A stretch of 64,000 nucleotides of DNA from NCBI GenBank assembly GCA_025890175.1, contig JANPYM010000004.1, positions 3,132,641-3,196,640 of the forward strand, given 5' to 3'. The number at the start of each line of letters is the position of its first letter. Within the stretch, counting starts at the first letter, position 1. This document shows positions 25,830 to 36,946 of the stretch, piece after piece. This stretch comes from Ciborinia camelliae. Its lineage: Eukaryota; Ascomycota; Leotiomycetes; Helotiales; Sclerotiniaceae. The notes under the pieces were generated by a model. That model saw nothing but the letters and a program-made list of their open reading frames with translations, searched no databases and was not told the origin of the DNA. Made by a program: the position numbers and the translations under genes.

Positions 25830-27221
25830 ATGTCTCTCCCAAATAGACAATTCTCAGAAGCACTCATCACATTTCTCAATACTCATCCCGAGGTAGAATT
25901 TCTTCGGTATCAATGGTTAGATATCGGAAATGTTCTCCGATTAATGGTTGTCACTAAAGCTCACGCCCTCGCTCTAGCCGAGAAGCCTCTCAAAATTTCT
26001 TGCCTTTCCTTTGGTTTGCTTCCAGACGAATCTTTCAATTTGACTCGATTTAATCCGGCAGGCTACGATGAACTTTTTCCTGATGGGGCAAGCCTTCGAG
26101 TATGTACCTATGCGGGAAATGGAAAATCACATGCCAGTGTCATGTGTTTTGTGAAAGAGATGAATCGGATGTTTCTACCTTGGAAGAGAGATCCTCGATC
26201 AATACTCCAAGAAACCTTGAATCGTGCAGAGGAATCACTAGGACTTCAATTCCTCATAGGATTTGAGCTTGAGTTTCACTTGACTCAAGTTGATGGAAGT
26301 AAACCTCTAAAGCTGGCAAATCAATCTTATGGTTCTGCTACATTAAGGGACGGAAGTGTATCCAGATTGCTAGAGGAATGCATTCGATCTCTCCTTGAAG
26401 TCGGAATTGTGGCTACTCATTTCCATAGCGAGGCTGGAGGAGGAATGTTTGAGATTCCAACTGGTCCACTGAGACCAATGGAGGCTATTGATACCCTTGT
26501 GTATTGTAAAGAAGCCATACAAACAATCTCTTTAAAACATGGGTTCAATGCGACATTTTTTCCAAAGCCAGTATTATCATCTGATATAGCTGTTGGAGGA
26601 CATGTCCACTTTTCTATCGACGATGCAACACAAGAGATGGCAGATAATTTCTTGGCTGGGATACTTCAAAATCTTCCAGCGTTGTGTGCTTTTAGCATGC
26701 CAAATTTTGACAGCTATCATCGAATAGGGGGGCATAGAGGTACGACTGGTACTTGGGTTGGTTGGGGAGAAGAGGATAAGGACGTAGCAATTCGAAAAAT
26801 CTCTGGAAGGGTAGGTTATTGGGAAATTAGGTGTGCAGATCAGATGGCAAATATGTTTTATGTTTTGGCGGCTTGGATCACGGCTGGATGCTCGGGAGTG
26901 AAAAATAAAACACCACTGAAGTGGAAGAACCCTCAAAGTAAGTAACTTTTCATCAGCGGAGTTGTATGTTAACTGAATTCAATAGGTTTGGTTGCAGGAA
27001 TGACTCCAGAGGAAGTAGCTGAATTGAATTGGGATACTAAGCTTCCGCTTTCACTCGTTGATGCTGTAGCAGAACTAAGAAAGACAGTAAAGGGAGATTC
27101 ATTGAGTGAACTTGGAGAAGATTTCCTACATATGTATATTGACTTTAAGAATTTGGAGGCTAAACAAGCTGCAGAAAAGACTGAGAAAGAGAGACTAGAT
27201 ACACTTTCAAGGATTTTCTAA
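25830..27221 (+). CDS. Glutamine-synthetase-like ligase
   Basis: A predicted cytosolic ATP-dependent ligase of 447 residues in two exons, 25830-26937 and 26986-27221, with a short GT-AG intron that joins NPQ to SLVAG in frame. The N-terminal beta-grasp part (about 10-100) reads EVEFLRYQWLDIGNVLR, where GS proteins have the V-D-F-V-R-x-x-W-x-D pattern. The catalytic domain shows GFELEFHL (about 144, metal-binding Glu pair), SEAGGGMFEIPTGPL (about 200), GGHVHFSI (about 257, the catalytic His region), the PNFDSYHRI loop, and YWEIRCADQMAN (about 330). The canonical N-R-E of the W-G-x-x-N-R-E loop is replaced by E-E-D-K-D. The family includes true glutamine synthetases, FluG-type domains and gamma-glutamyl-amine synthetases, so the substrate is open. 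An in-frame ATG at 25686 would add 48 residues with no GS similarity, so I prefer 25830. Confidence 0.88.
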
Positions 27222-29807
27222 TCCGGAGTGGAGTATGGGACCAAGATACATGGAGGAAGAATCATAAGTAGGAAGAAGGATATCTAGCTCGCTCATGAAT
27301 GAATGAATGACAGACCGTTTTATCTTGTTTGTATGCCAACTAAGTATTGAACTCAAGAGACGCCCAAGTTATGGAAAATGCCCGTGAAGCATAAGAAAAT
27401 GGAGACTTTCGACCGGTGTCAAATTTCATGCCGAATATGTTCCCCAAAATTATTCCACCACCTTCATCGCTAGTACTAATTCGGACGCCCATTTTCCTGC
27501 CACATTTGTTTATATTGCAATGTGATTCCGAGTCTTCTGGCGAGAGGGTGTGACACTTGCCATCATCGTCAACCATCCCATCGTTCCGGTGGGTAGAACT
27601 GCCTTTGGATAGTCGGTATTGAATGCGGGCGTCCTCAGTCAAGGGAGCAGGTCTTTCTATTTTGCGCGGTGGAGCCATTGGTAGCCAGCGAGTACTCGAC
27701 TCCATAGCATGTTCCCATCTGACACCAAAATGACTCTTCTAGTAGACTTGAATTCACCGCAACACCGTGTGCGAAGTATTTCCAGCCCGCATGAGCCTCG
27801 CAGACCGCAGATATCTTGTAAATTGCCATTAAGGACTCGAATGTTCTCCGGTAGCAGAAAACAGGTCATCTCATGTTTCCTCCTGAAGACCCCGCAATGT
27901 ATCGTAGGTTATCGTCCAACGTACTTGGACGAAGAACACCCATCATCACTCAATTATTTGTTCTGCCAATGTATGTAGATTTCGTTTGAGGATCTTCGTT
28001 GTTTATGAGTTGCATGAGACTTGATCGTCGTTCCGCTAGGTTATCTAGTTTTGTGGTCAGCTCAAAATGAATTGCTCACCTGTTTCATGATTTTCAACTT
28101 CGGCTGCTGCTGAAGCAATTATTGTACGGTTCCATATCTTTTTGGGGCTCTCCTAATATATTCTGCCATACAAAGACTCCAAATTATGACCACATCATTC
28201 GCGATTGATATTGTGAATGTGAATGTGATCGTGGAAAGAAGTATCCATTGTGTTGACTCTAGGTAAGCGCTGTAATTTTATTGGTGTGTCAGAAGGGACG
28301 GGACTGGAGTGTCTGAAATGGCAGTACGCTAAGACCCTCGCAACGTATTAAATATATTCCGACTCCGGGCATGAGGACTGGGAGCACTGGGAGTATTAGG
28401 TATTTTCTATACTTACTCTACAGAGTCCAGACTGTCAAGCACTAAATTATAGGGCTAGGTAAGGTCTAGAGAAGTCAAGTTTCGGAGAAGCTACATAATG
28501 TCTAGTCAGGATTTAGTGAGGCCTAGCGATGATTGATTTTTGGTGAGGCTAATCTCTAATGAGGTCTAATGAAGTCAGGATTAGTGAGGACATTGAGACC
28601 AGTAGACATTTATGAGAACTCTTATGTATTTGATATCGCGAACAAGTGGACGAGCGATGGCATTCAATTGAATGAATGAGTTGCCGGTTTGTCACTTCTA
28701 GAGGTGGGTTGGTGAGTGAAGAAAGGCTTTGGGGCTCAGGGGGCTCAGGGGCTATGAAATATCTACCATCGAAGTGTTCATTTCCTGCTTCTATACCACA
28801 CCATTCATGGAGTTCTCAAGTGTTTATCTAGTCCAGTGTTCAATACATCTTCATGATGATTTCATAATTCATCGTATTGGGATTCTCCCTGCAGTCCTCC
28901 GCACGTTATTCTCATATGAAACGTCATCGTTTATGATTTAAGGTTATTTTGAGATCGTTTGATATTCTGTCTGACCGCCAGTGCGGTATAAACTTTCCCA
29001 AGAACAAATCTGTCGCACGACATGTCGCGGATCAGTTAATGTGAAGCTTTTGGATGCGGAAATTATCCATCCGGATGTTCCTTTCTACCATTACTTGTCA
29101 TCCCATCCATGAGAAGCTTTCTTAGCTGGGAGATACTTGGACGTTATGTATGATCTATAAAGTTAATATATTCTTTATACAAAGTGTTGCAGAGTTCAGT
29201 GATGTTCGAAATTCAAACGTTCAATCGAAACAACAATAGAAACTAATATTTTACTAACACCTAGTCAAGTGAAGGTTGCGGTGGCACCGTCATTAAGTTT
29301 ACATGTAGAAAATCTGCTTCGTTTCATTGGCCAAGATATATGTACATCACCCAAGTCTACCAAAACTAGAACTGGAGATGATTTATAGTTTTGGATAAGA
29401 ACGTGATGCTTAAGTTACGGATGAAATTCTAGAAGTTATCAAACGTTTCAAGGCTCACGTTCAAATCGTATCCTTTCAAATTTCACCCGATCAAGTGTCT
29501 TTCGTCAGTTTTATCATCATGATAGTCTTCATATTAGGTATGTTTCGTGAAAAGCTTCATTTGTTTTCAATATTTTAAACTTCTTGATCCAGAGGGACCA
29601 CGAAATTATTATAATATATAATGATACCACATCTTCAAATATTATTTACCAAACAATCACATCTATCGAACAATAACATCTACCAAACAATCTCATCTCC
29701 CTTGATTATACCAGAAAACAGAAATCACATTACGGAAGTCGATCTCTCATTCAAAAAACTCCCAAACTCCTTTCAAATCTCTTAAAAAGAACCAAATACT
29801 CTCCAAA
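27222..29807. other. Intergenic region with possible gene debris
   Basis: No supported gene. Minus-strand frames between 27340 and 27869 overlap in three registers (the longest is 121 codons, 27340-27705) and look protein-like in places, which could be a decayed gene, but no family is visible. At about 28450-28600 there is a degenerate repeat around TCTAGTCAGGATTTAGTGAGG / TCTAATGAAGTCAGGATTAGTGAGG. The last 200 bases hold a TATAATATATAATG stretch and a CA-rich leader before the gene at 29808. Confidence 0.45.
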
Positions 29808-30419
29808 ATGTGGACCTCAGTTCAAAACACCATCGTTCTTCTCCTCATGACAAGTACATCCATTATCGCCAACCCCGTACCAGCCGATCCAGCCACACTA
29901 GCTAGTGAGATGTATGACCTCTCTACCCGTCAAGATAACAAAGCCGCCAACGCGCCGCAACCAGAAGCAAACCCAGCTACAAGCTCCACCGGTGGCAAAT
30001 ATGGAAATGGTACAGCATGCTCCCCAGAAGTTGCAGCTCTCGCATCAGGAATCGCTGCAAATATTGCAGATCAACGCAATGAAAAATTGGCCGTAACAGC
30101 TATTGGTTACATGCTCGAAGAATCACCAATGAATTCCTCGACATTTGATTCCGCAAAAGCCTCACTCTTGGATTTCGTTCAGAAAGGAATTACCATTCGT
30201 GAAAACAATCAAAAGATCGCTCCGCAGGGAAATGCGGCCATACCTGGATTGGCCAAAGTTGCCATGGCACAACAGGAAGAGTTAAACTTGTCCAAGAGCT
30301 TATCGGCGGAGGATGTGAAGGCTAGTAAAGCAACGGTTTTGAAATTGGAGATGGATTTCACGGGTGGCATTGTGCAGAATATGAAGAATTTGGCGGCAGC
30401 AAAGGCAGGTTGTATTTAA
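29808..30419 (+). CDS. Small secreted protein, intronless
   Basis: A single exon of 203 residues with a strong start context (CAAAATG). Residues 1-22 are a signal peptide (hydrophobic core IVLLLMTSTSIIA) with likely cleavage before NPVPADP. Next comes a Pro/Ala/Gln/Asn-rich spacer (about 23-65) and then a predicted all-helical, Ala- and Lys-rich domain (about 68-200). It has only two Cys, one at the start of the helical domain (TACSPE) and one three residues before the end (AGCI). These are placed so that they could close the domain with one disulfide. It is extracellular, with unknown function. The layout recurs in small secreted proteins of plant-associated fungi (general knowledge), but I recognise no named family. 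Confidence 0.75.
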   Translation: MWTSVQNTIVLLLMTSTSIIANPVPADPATLASEMYDLSTRQDNKAANAPQPEANPATSSTGGKYGNGTACSPEVAALASGIAANIADQRNEKLAVTAIGYMLEESPMNSSTFDSAKASLLDFVQKGITIRENNQKIAPQGNAAIPGLAKVAMAQQEELNLSKSLSAEDVKASKATVLKLEMDFTGGIVQNMKNLAAAKAGCI

Positions 30420-30761
30420 TTTTAAGGATGTTGCTAGGCTTGGAATTGTTTTGCTGATGCTTTGATTTGAATCGGCGAGGGTGTCTTCTTTTTGAGGGAA
30501 TTTACGTTTATAGACTTTGGACGCTGGTCGTTTTTGATTGTAATAAATATATTACGAATTTATATGAGAATTTTCAGAATATGTTCTCATTTTTCGGTGA
30601 GAAGTATGAATCTTGAAGAGGTTGGGCCAGTTAGTGCTGCACTAGCTTTAAGTTCTTGCCATCCAATTAAATGCAACACAACCCTCCCTCAATATTTGTC
30701 CCCTCCATCTAATCAACTTCAACTCTGCCGTCCCCAATGAAGGTGGATTGTTATTGTAGGG

Positions 30762-30839
30762 AGTAGAGAGGTTGAGTAGAGAGGTTGAGTAGAGAGGTTG
30801 AGTAGAGAGGTTGAGTAGAGAGGTTGAGTAGAGAGGTTG
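30762..30839 (+). repeat. 13-bp minisatellite, six perfect copies
   Basis: The unit AGTAGAGAGGTTG is repeated six times without change, in the spacer after the secreted-protein gene. Confidence 0.9.
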
Positions 30840-30999
30840 ATTATGCCAAGTGGACGATCCTTATGCTATATACACACCATGGAAGTAAGTACTACCTGCC
30901 ATATAATGTCTAACACCAAGGAAAGATTCAAGTTCATCATCTTTCTTTCCTTTCTCATCCTCATCTTATTCACTACCCTCGAAGAAATAATATTGCCGA

Positions 31000-33224
31000 C
31001 GCGGTGTGCCCCACCATCGATCTTTCTTCTCCTACCTCCAATTCACTGTCACCCTCAACCATTAATTATTGATGTCCAATTCCACCTCAAACATTTACTT
31101 CCAATCATTCAAGAATTCCAAGGCGTCCCCTTCATACAATTCATCCCACTTCAAACAAATATTTTGGACATCGTAACCAATGGTCAACTTTCGCGTTCGT
31201 TAGCAAGCCAACCATTGGGCAATTCCGCATCGACGCCACCTATCTACACATTTACGATATCCCAACTTCACCCGCCCAAAAAGCCACTGTCAGTGTCCCC
31301 CCCCCAGTTTAACTCATGCTGCCCTGCATAGCCTTCAACTAATACTTCATAGATTACCGGTGTGTGATAGTGTTCCTTGATTCAGTGAAAGAGGCGAAGG
31401 AGAGTCTGCCAGAAAGCGAAACCACCAAAACACTCGAAGGGGTAATGGAAATATGTGGTCGAGAAAGTTTCATCTCATACAATAGGAAGATTTTAATCGA
31501 ACCCTCAAACCGACCCGGATCTCTACTCCATAATCCTCCGAAAATACAGAAGCAGAGTACTCCGAATGTCCCAGCACAATTGATAACTGCATGCAAGAGG
31601 CTTCCTGGAGGAATGGAAGCCATGGAATGGACTTTTACTGCCATATGCAATCTCATCAATTTCACCTCGGACCATCTATGGAATGTGATGAGGCAATTGA
31701 GCGAATGTCAAAGCAGTCAGCTCAAGTGTCGTGATGTCATCTTTTGATCGCCAAGAGATTCACAGTCCACCAAAGACTCCACACCAAAGACAAGGCCGAA
31801 ACAACCGCCCTTTGCGACGGAAGCAGGAATGGGATCATACAATCACAGTCGATACAGATAACAATGATTCCGATCCTTTGGAGATCGTGATTGAGGATGG
31901 TGACGATCTGAAGAGGAAGCGGAGAAGGTAGCATTACAGTCCGAATTGGAGCTGGTGGAAGCACAAACGTCATTAATGGAAGGAGAAAACGTTATAATGA
32001 GGTAGACTATATTGAAGAATCAATACTTCGAAACCCAAATTCATTTTACAACAGCCGAGGAATATGGTGTGACGTTACGGAACCATCAGTTGAGACAAAT
32101 CAACCGACACCCATCAGCCCTACGAACGTTACATGTATTATATCTCGCAGATGACTTTATCGGCCTAGATGAAGGTCTCCAATACATCCAGATTGCCTTA
32201 GAGCGTTTGTGTTTGGCAAGGGAGGATTCGGGGGGGGGGGGGGAACTGGTTTACTTGGGGATCCAGAGACTCTCATCCGCCAATATTTACCATGGATTAG
32301 TACCGAGATTGCAGTTATTGTGAGGGAGATTTAGGCAAGATCTGACTATATAGAATTCACGAATCCAGCTATAGAACAAGGTTACATGAGCGAGTATATT
32401 GGGATATCGACCTTCATGAACGGATCAACACAGCCAGACCTCGTACCGAGCAGCTGGAGCTCCAAGTTTAACATCGGATACCATTCAGACAATCTTTGGC
32501 AAAGAATTCGAGAAACACCCATACCCCCCCTATTATCACAAAAGAAGAGATAGAGGAAATCATTAGACGTCAACTAGGTGAACTTTCTTTTCCAGTTCGT
32601 CCTACCACTTAAGGTATCAATGGAATTATCATGGATGGATTTTCAAAGCATCCATACTCAACCACTCTCACGAAGGAAGAGATAAAGGAATTTCTCACTC
32701 GGAAATTGACTGAGCATCTTTTCAATCCCTCCTACAACCGAGGATAGCACCAATAAACGGCGTCGCCCTAGCTCTAGTATATCAAACCGAGGAGAACAAG
32801 CAAAAGCTTTGCGTATCGAGAGTACAAGTGGAAGAATCCCTTCTTCGATCATTTCTAACGATGAACTTGCACCTAGTGATGAGGGTATAACAACTCGAAG
32901 CAATTCTACCGTATCTGACGAGCAAGCACGCACCCACACATGGGTGGATATGGAAATAGGTTTCTGATCCACTATCAAATCCAAAAGGTATCCATCAAAG
33001 CTGTTAACAATGAGCACATTGAGTCCTTTAGTCAAGCAAACAATAGCCTTGAACGATCAAAAGTTTACCATGCACCGCGAAACAAGCAGGGATATCAACG
33101 CAGACGGTCCAAAGATTTGTTGGCTGAGTATAAATTTGCCATATTCCGAATGGTCTGAGAAACAAAATGAGCTAGAGAACAAGGAAAATAGGATTGCATG
33201 GTGGAATGAAAAGTCCAGAAACTG
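31000..33224 (+). pseudogene. Decayed multi-frame gene of unknown family
   Basis: Protein-like text continues on the + strand but jumps between frames. Around 31060-31190 one frame ends in DIVTNGQL, and a one-base shift continues as FAFVSKPTIGQFRIDATY to about 31305. A frame at 31364-31747 is open for 127 codons. Coding-like stretches follow at 31731-31931, 32012-32240, 32370-32600 and 32720-32966. Two related segments, ITKEEIEEIIRRQLGE near 32535 and LTKEEIKEFLTRKLTE near 32670, show an internal repeat. Homopolymers sit at or near two breaks: nine C at 31297-31305 and 14 G at 32230-32243. Introns could explain some breaks but not all. I recognise no domain; predicted coiled coils and basic stretches hint at a nuclear or DNA-associated protein. 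Confidence 0.5.
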
Positions 33225-33793
33225 AATGCCCCTCATCCATCGGTAGGAAGGAGGCCGGAGAGACTGATACGATTTGTTTTCATTTTGTTAAAAAGGATAT
33301 CATTGGGATGATGATGATAGGTGAGCAAGAGGAGTGAGTTCAGGAAGACGTGTAGCTTTGTAGGAAAGTTTAATGAGAATTTGCTGGCAAGTAAGAAAGG
33401 GTGTGTCAAATGAAAATCATGAGAAGAAAACTGCGAAGGATGAGAGTTGCTTATTTGACCGCACTTGCTTGAAGTGGTTATGGAAGGGTCAAACTTCAAT
33501 TTGTTGTTAATATAGCAATACACACATATATGCTCCCTTCTTGTTGCATATTAGCGATCCGCTAGAATCATCTATCACATACAGAAATACACACTTCGCA
33601 TTCTCATCTACTGAAACGGGACTACGATGCAGGCTGTAGATGGGCCTTGGTTTCTCGTCGAAGGGATCGCCCTAGAAGAATATCTCGATATCAATCGCAA
33701 TGAAGAGATCGTTGAAGGAGTTGACGAGATTATGCATGGAATAACCGAGGATTTCTTAGATGGTGGTGGGAGATACTTCGTTCTACCAATTAT

Positions 33794-34283
33794 CAGGGTT
33801 GGGCATAGGGTAGGGTATACCCGGGGTAACCCGGGGTAAAACCCAGCGGGTAACCATTTTGCTCTCTTTTTACGGGGTAGGGTAATCACTTTGTAAAATG
33901 CTGTAGGGTACGGGTAGATCCGCGGGTATATATTATGTGATCGTTTAATGTAGTTGTTTAAAGTTGAAAAAAAAGGAATAAAAAAAGTGAAAGAGATGAA
34001 AGGTGAAAAGTGAAAAAGAGGTGAGGGTTAGAGTTAGTGTTAGGGTTAGTGTTTGATCTTGATTTTTTAGGGTTAGGGTTAAAGAAATAGAAAGTGATAA
34101 AGTTGGGAATAGCTTTAACTTTGAACGATTCCAGGTTATATTAGACGATCATATGATATATACCTGTGGGTCTATTTGTACCCGCGGGTTTTATAGGATA
34201 ACCACCCTGTAGAATCTAGCAGGGTAGGGTAAACCACCCGGAGAGGTGAAATACCCCGGGTAGGGTACGGGTGCCCATGCCTG
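33794..34283. mobile_element. hAT-like miniature inverted-repeat element 1
   Basis: 490 bases with ends CAGGGTTGGGCA and (inverted) CAGGCATGGGCA, 10 of 12 matching, each followed by GGGTA/CCCGGGG-rich subterminal sequence. It is flanked by eight-base target-site copies, CCAATTAT (33786-33793) and CTAATTAC (34284-34291), six of eight matching; both differences are C/T transitions. CAGGG-type ends plus eight-base duplications are hallmarks of hAT elements. It has no coding capacity. The interior holds AG-rich and TTAGGG-like sequence. Confidence 0.75.
34024..34080 (+). repeat. Telomere-like TTAGGG/TTAGTG variants inside the element
   Basis: A short run of GGGTTAGAGTTAGTGTTAGGGTT-like hexamers and heptamers with a second TTAGGGTTAGGG cluster after a break. 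It is interstitial and inside the hAT-like element, so it is not a chromosome end. Confidence 0.6.
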
Positions 34284-34805
34284 CTAATTACTAAGGAAGT
34301 TATGATGAAGGAACAGGCTCCCTATCACGAAAAGCGTGCATTAGGGGTTCTAGAGCCATTATATCCTGCCGCTGAAACCATGATCCCCGCTGGAACAGAA
34401 CATTTGGATGGTGGTGAGTTTGAAGCCTCAGGCGGTCCGTCACGTCCAACAACACTTATTCCAACTCCGAAAGCTCTCGCCACTAAAGCGCCCAGTCAAC
34501 AACCAGTCGAAGATTATGAAACAATTCACCGAAGCATTACAGACGGTTGTGCCAGTTATACTGATTTGATGCGCACCATGGAAAATCTTTTAGTATACGA
34601 CAAGGAAATTACTTACTGTTTTTCCATCCTTGCCAAAGAACTGGAAGATCTTTTTGGTGTCGATATCGAAGCTCAGGAAGTAGGGAAAATGGTTCATAGG
34701 GCTGTACGTGTGGTGAAGAACGTCGAAAATGCTGTGAAGGTTGTTCTCATGGACATCCTACCAAAGGCTGTCTTTAAGACGTTGTATCTTGTTGATATAA
34801 AATAG

Positions 34806-35860
34806 TTCTACATACACTAGCTCGATACACAATAATATCAAGTTCAATATATCTTAAGAAAAGGGTTTAAGATATCAATAGGGGAAGAGGGTTGAAGGGG
34901 GTAGTTGATGGTAGCTTTCGCATGCATATGATATTGACATAAGGGGTGGGATTTGTACATACCTTCAAAGGTTGTACTTGTTTCATTTTCAATAGCTCCC
35001 CTTATATTTTTTGCTCATTTGTTTCAGTTGTATCGACAAAGCGAACGACCAAAGGCAAGAAGAGACTTGACCTTGTGTGAGTGAATAAATAATCTATCAA
35101 TCTGTTGAAGCACGAAGCGCTTATAAGCGGTTCCTACAAGCAATCGAACCCTATGCTTCCCACATATCCGAGTTAGAGTCATTCTCTTAACACAATCTTT
35201 CATTTTCCAATATATTCCCTCTCGTGACGCATATCATTTGAGCTTGCATTGTTTCCTCTTTCCCCGACTATGATTAGCCATTATTTGTTCCGCGGTAATA
35301 ACTGTAACTGTATGATTCGGAGTAGTGACTGAAATACCGGTAGAAGGTTTATGGGTGGAATCAGAATTTGAATGATTGCCACTACCTGCCCAGTGGCGGT
35401 TATTTTGATGGGGACTGTCGGATCAGATGAGGAATAGAATGATTGTAAAAACGATTATGAAGACTACAACTAGGGAGGGCGATGTGTATAACAAGCCTAG
35501 AAATCGTTGAATAACTCCTAAAGGTTGTAAGGATGAATATGTAAATCCGGAAAGTGTATGACGGGTACAAAGAATAAAGATACGCCCGGAAGACCAAAAA
35601 GCTTTTTGCGCACATTGGAACTTTATAGTATATACAAAGCTGGGAATATAGTATCAGAGGGTCAATAAACAAAGGAATGATAGTTAAAAGATCTGCAGAT
35701 GTAGAGATAAATATATAGATGCAAAATGAGGGTGGCCTTGTACAGAGAATCAAAATAGAACGGAAATTCCATGCGCATGCCGGAAACTTAAAAAAAAAAA
35801 GTTTGGAAATCTAGTCTCCGGAGCATAAAGAATATCGGAATGATAGTTAAAAAGTGTGCA
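34806..35860. other. Intergenic region
   Basis: I see no gene. A minus-strand open frame at 35400-35753 is Tyr/Ser/Ile-rich and looks like chance. A tRNA-like B box near 35143 fails on folding. Confidence 0.5.
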
Positions 35861-35861
35861 A

Positions 35862-36101
35862 GTTGATATTGTCCAAGCAAATATGGACGCGACCAATCTC
35901 CGGGATATTGAAATGGAGATGAATCAACTCGACATTATGGACCCAGAAAGAATCATTTTCGATGGAAACATCTCATTTCACACTCTCTTCCGATAGGCCG
36001 GACTGAAGCCCGACAATGAAAGCCTTCTTGACTCTCAAATCCAATTAAAACATTTATATCATTTGAAACATTCAATTCTTTTGGAATATTTAGATCCTAT
36101 T
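35862..36101 (+). pseudogene. Gene remnant A with internal stop
   Basis: A frame beginning near 35862 reads DIVQANMDATNLRDIEMEMN and MDPERI, hits a TAG near 35995, and continues in the same frame as protein-like text (GLKPDNESLLDSQIQLKHLY) up to the second hAT-like element. The VQANxDATxLRD and EMEMNxxxxDPERI modules also occur in the minus-strand remnant at 36947-37541, so the two are related. Confidence 0.45.
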
Positions 36102-36642
36102 CAGTGTTCTACTTAGTATTTCCCGTATTCCGTATACAGGCCTGTATAGTAATAAATTCTATATTTTTGATACGTATTTAGATATGTGATATTAAATTCT
36201 ATATCATTGAAAATATTTAATATTATTATAATACGGAATATTATTGGTAAGATATGCAAATACAAAGTTTTTATTGATGTGGTATATGTTGTTTTTCAAT
36301 TTTTGAAACTATTCCCATTTTTGAAATTATTTTTATTTAAAACTATTTCCATTTTTAAAGCTATTCCCATTTTTGAAACTATTCCTATTTGAAACTATTT
36401 TTATTTTTAAAACTATTCCTATTTTTCAATCAATTTTTTGCAATATTATAGATTAGTTTCAAAAATTAAGGGGTGGTATAAGAATTTTAGTATTTTTCTA
36501 GTATTTCAATATATTCTTACAAATATCTGTATTAAATGATATTTATATAAGTGGTATAGTTCGCTTTTTATATGTACGATATATTGTATAAGATTCTCAA
36601 TACGTACCACCGTTGTACGGTAGTATACTAAGTAGAACACTG
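36102..36642. mobile_element. hAT-like miniature inverted-repeat element 2
   Basis: 541 bases with perfect 18-base terminal inverted repeats (CAGTGTTCTACTTAGTAT), flanked by eight-base target-site copies ATCCTATT (36094-36101) and ATCCTATC (36643-36650), seven of eight identical. There is no coding capacity. The interior is AT-rich with a short minisatellite. It is not similar in sequence to element 1 but has the same hAT-type ends and target-site length. Confidence 0.85.
36292..36430 (+). repeat. Degenerate minisatellite inside element 2
   Basis: A unit of about 18 bases around TTTTGAAACTATTCCCAT, about seven imperfect copies. Confidence 0.65.
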
Positions 36643-36656
36643 ATCCTATCCATACA

Positions 36657-36946
36657 TTGAAAGCTCGCTCACATTCTTGCTGGGTCCACAACGATTTCAT
36701 CCATCTCCAATTCGACATCTCGGCCTGCTCTCTGGTGCTCCAAGGTTTCGACCTCAAGCCGCCGAATCTCTTCCTACACCCTGCCTACAATTTTCTTTCC
36801 CGTCTCCCAAAAGGCCTTTCTCTGGTCCAAAGAATACCCATTTACTTGGGGTTTCAACCCACTCAATCCCGTTACAATATCTTCCATCTTCCTCCTCTTT
36901 TCAAACACAGGCAGGTACCGGTCCCTCCGTTGGTAAGCTGGTATAT
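36657..36946 (-). pseudogene. Gene remnant B with internal stop
   Basis: On the minus strand a protein-like frame runs from about 36946 down to 36657, containing FEKRRKMEDIVTGLSGLKP, one in-frame TAG, then EEIRRLEVETLEHQRAGRD and VVDPARM. The LEHQxAxRDxExEM...DP module is shared with remnant C, to which the DNA is also visibly similar, so B and C look like tandem copies of one coiled-coil-rich gene. The left end lies a few bases from hAT-like element 2. Confidence 0.45.

Larger units (their letters stand above)
33627..34805 (+). pseudogene. Unknown ORF split by a hAT-like miniature element
   Basis: An open frame starts at ATG 33627, runs to 33793, and resumes at 34292 to a TAA at 34803-34805. 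Removing 33794-34291 (the element plus one target-site copy) leaves 681 bases, exactly 227 codons with no internal stop. The same frame therefore crosses the insertion point. The resumed part also contains its own ATG at 34302, so a shorter 167-codon product could still be made. The N-terminal part is acidic (many Glu/Asp); the C-terminal part ends in a helix-rich, Val/Lys-rich tail. I recognise no family. It is an insertion allele of a hypothetical gene; whether the gene was functional before is not shown. Confidence 0.55.

Noticed and set aside
26577..26936. 119-codon minus-strand frame inside the GS-like gene
   Set aside because: It is the antisense shadow of the glutamine-synthetase-like coding exon.
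34024..34080. Chromosome end suggested by TTAGGG repeats
   Set aside because: Only a few imperfect units, inside a transposon, with ordinary gene-bearing DNA on both sides.
35090..35220. Possible minus-strand tRNA from a GGTTCGATTG B box near 35143
   Set aside because: The T-arm stem does not pair and no acceptor stem or anticodon arm can be formed.
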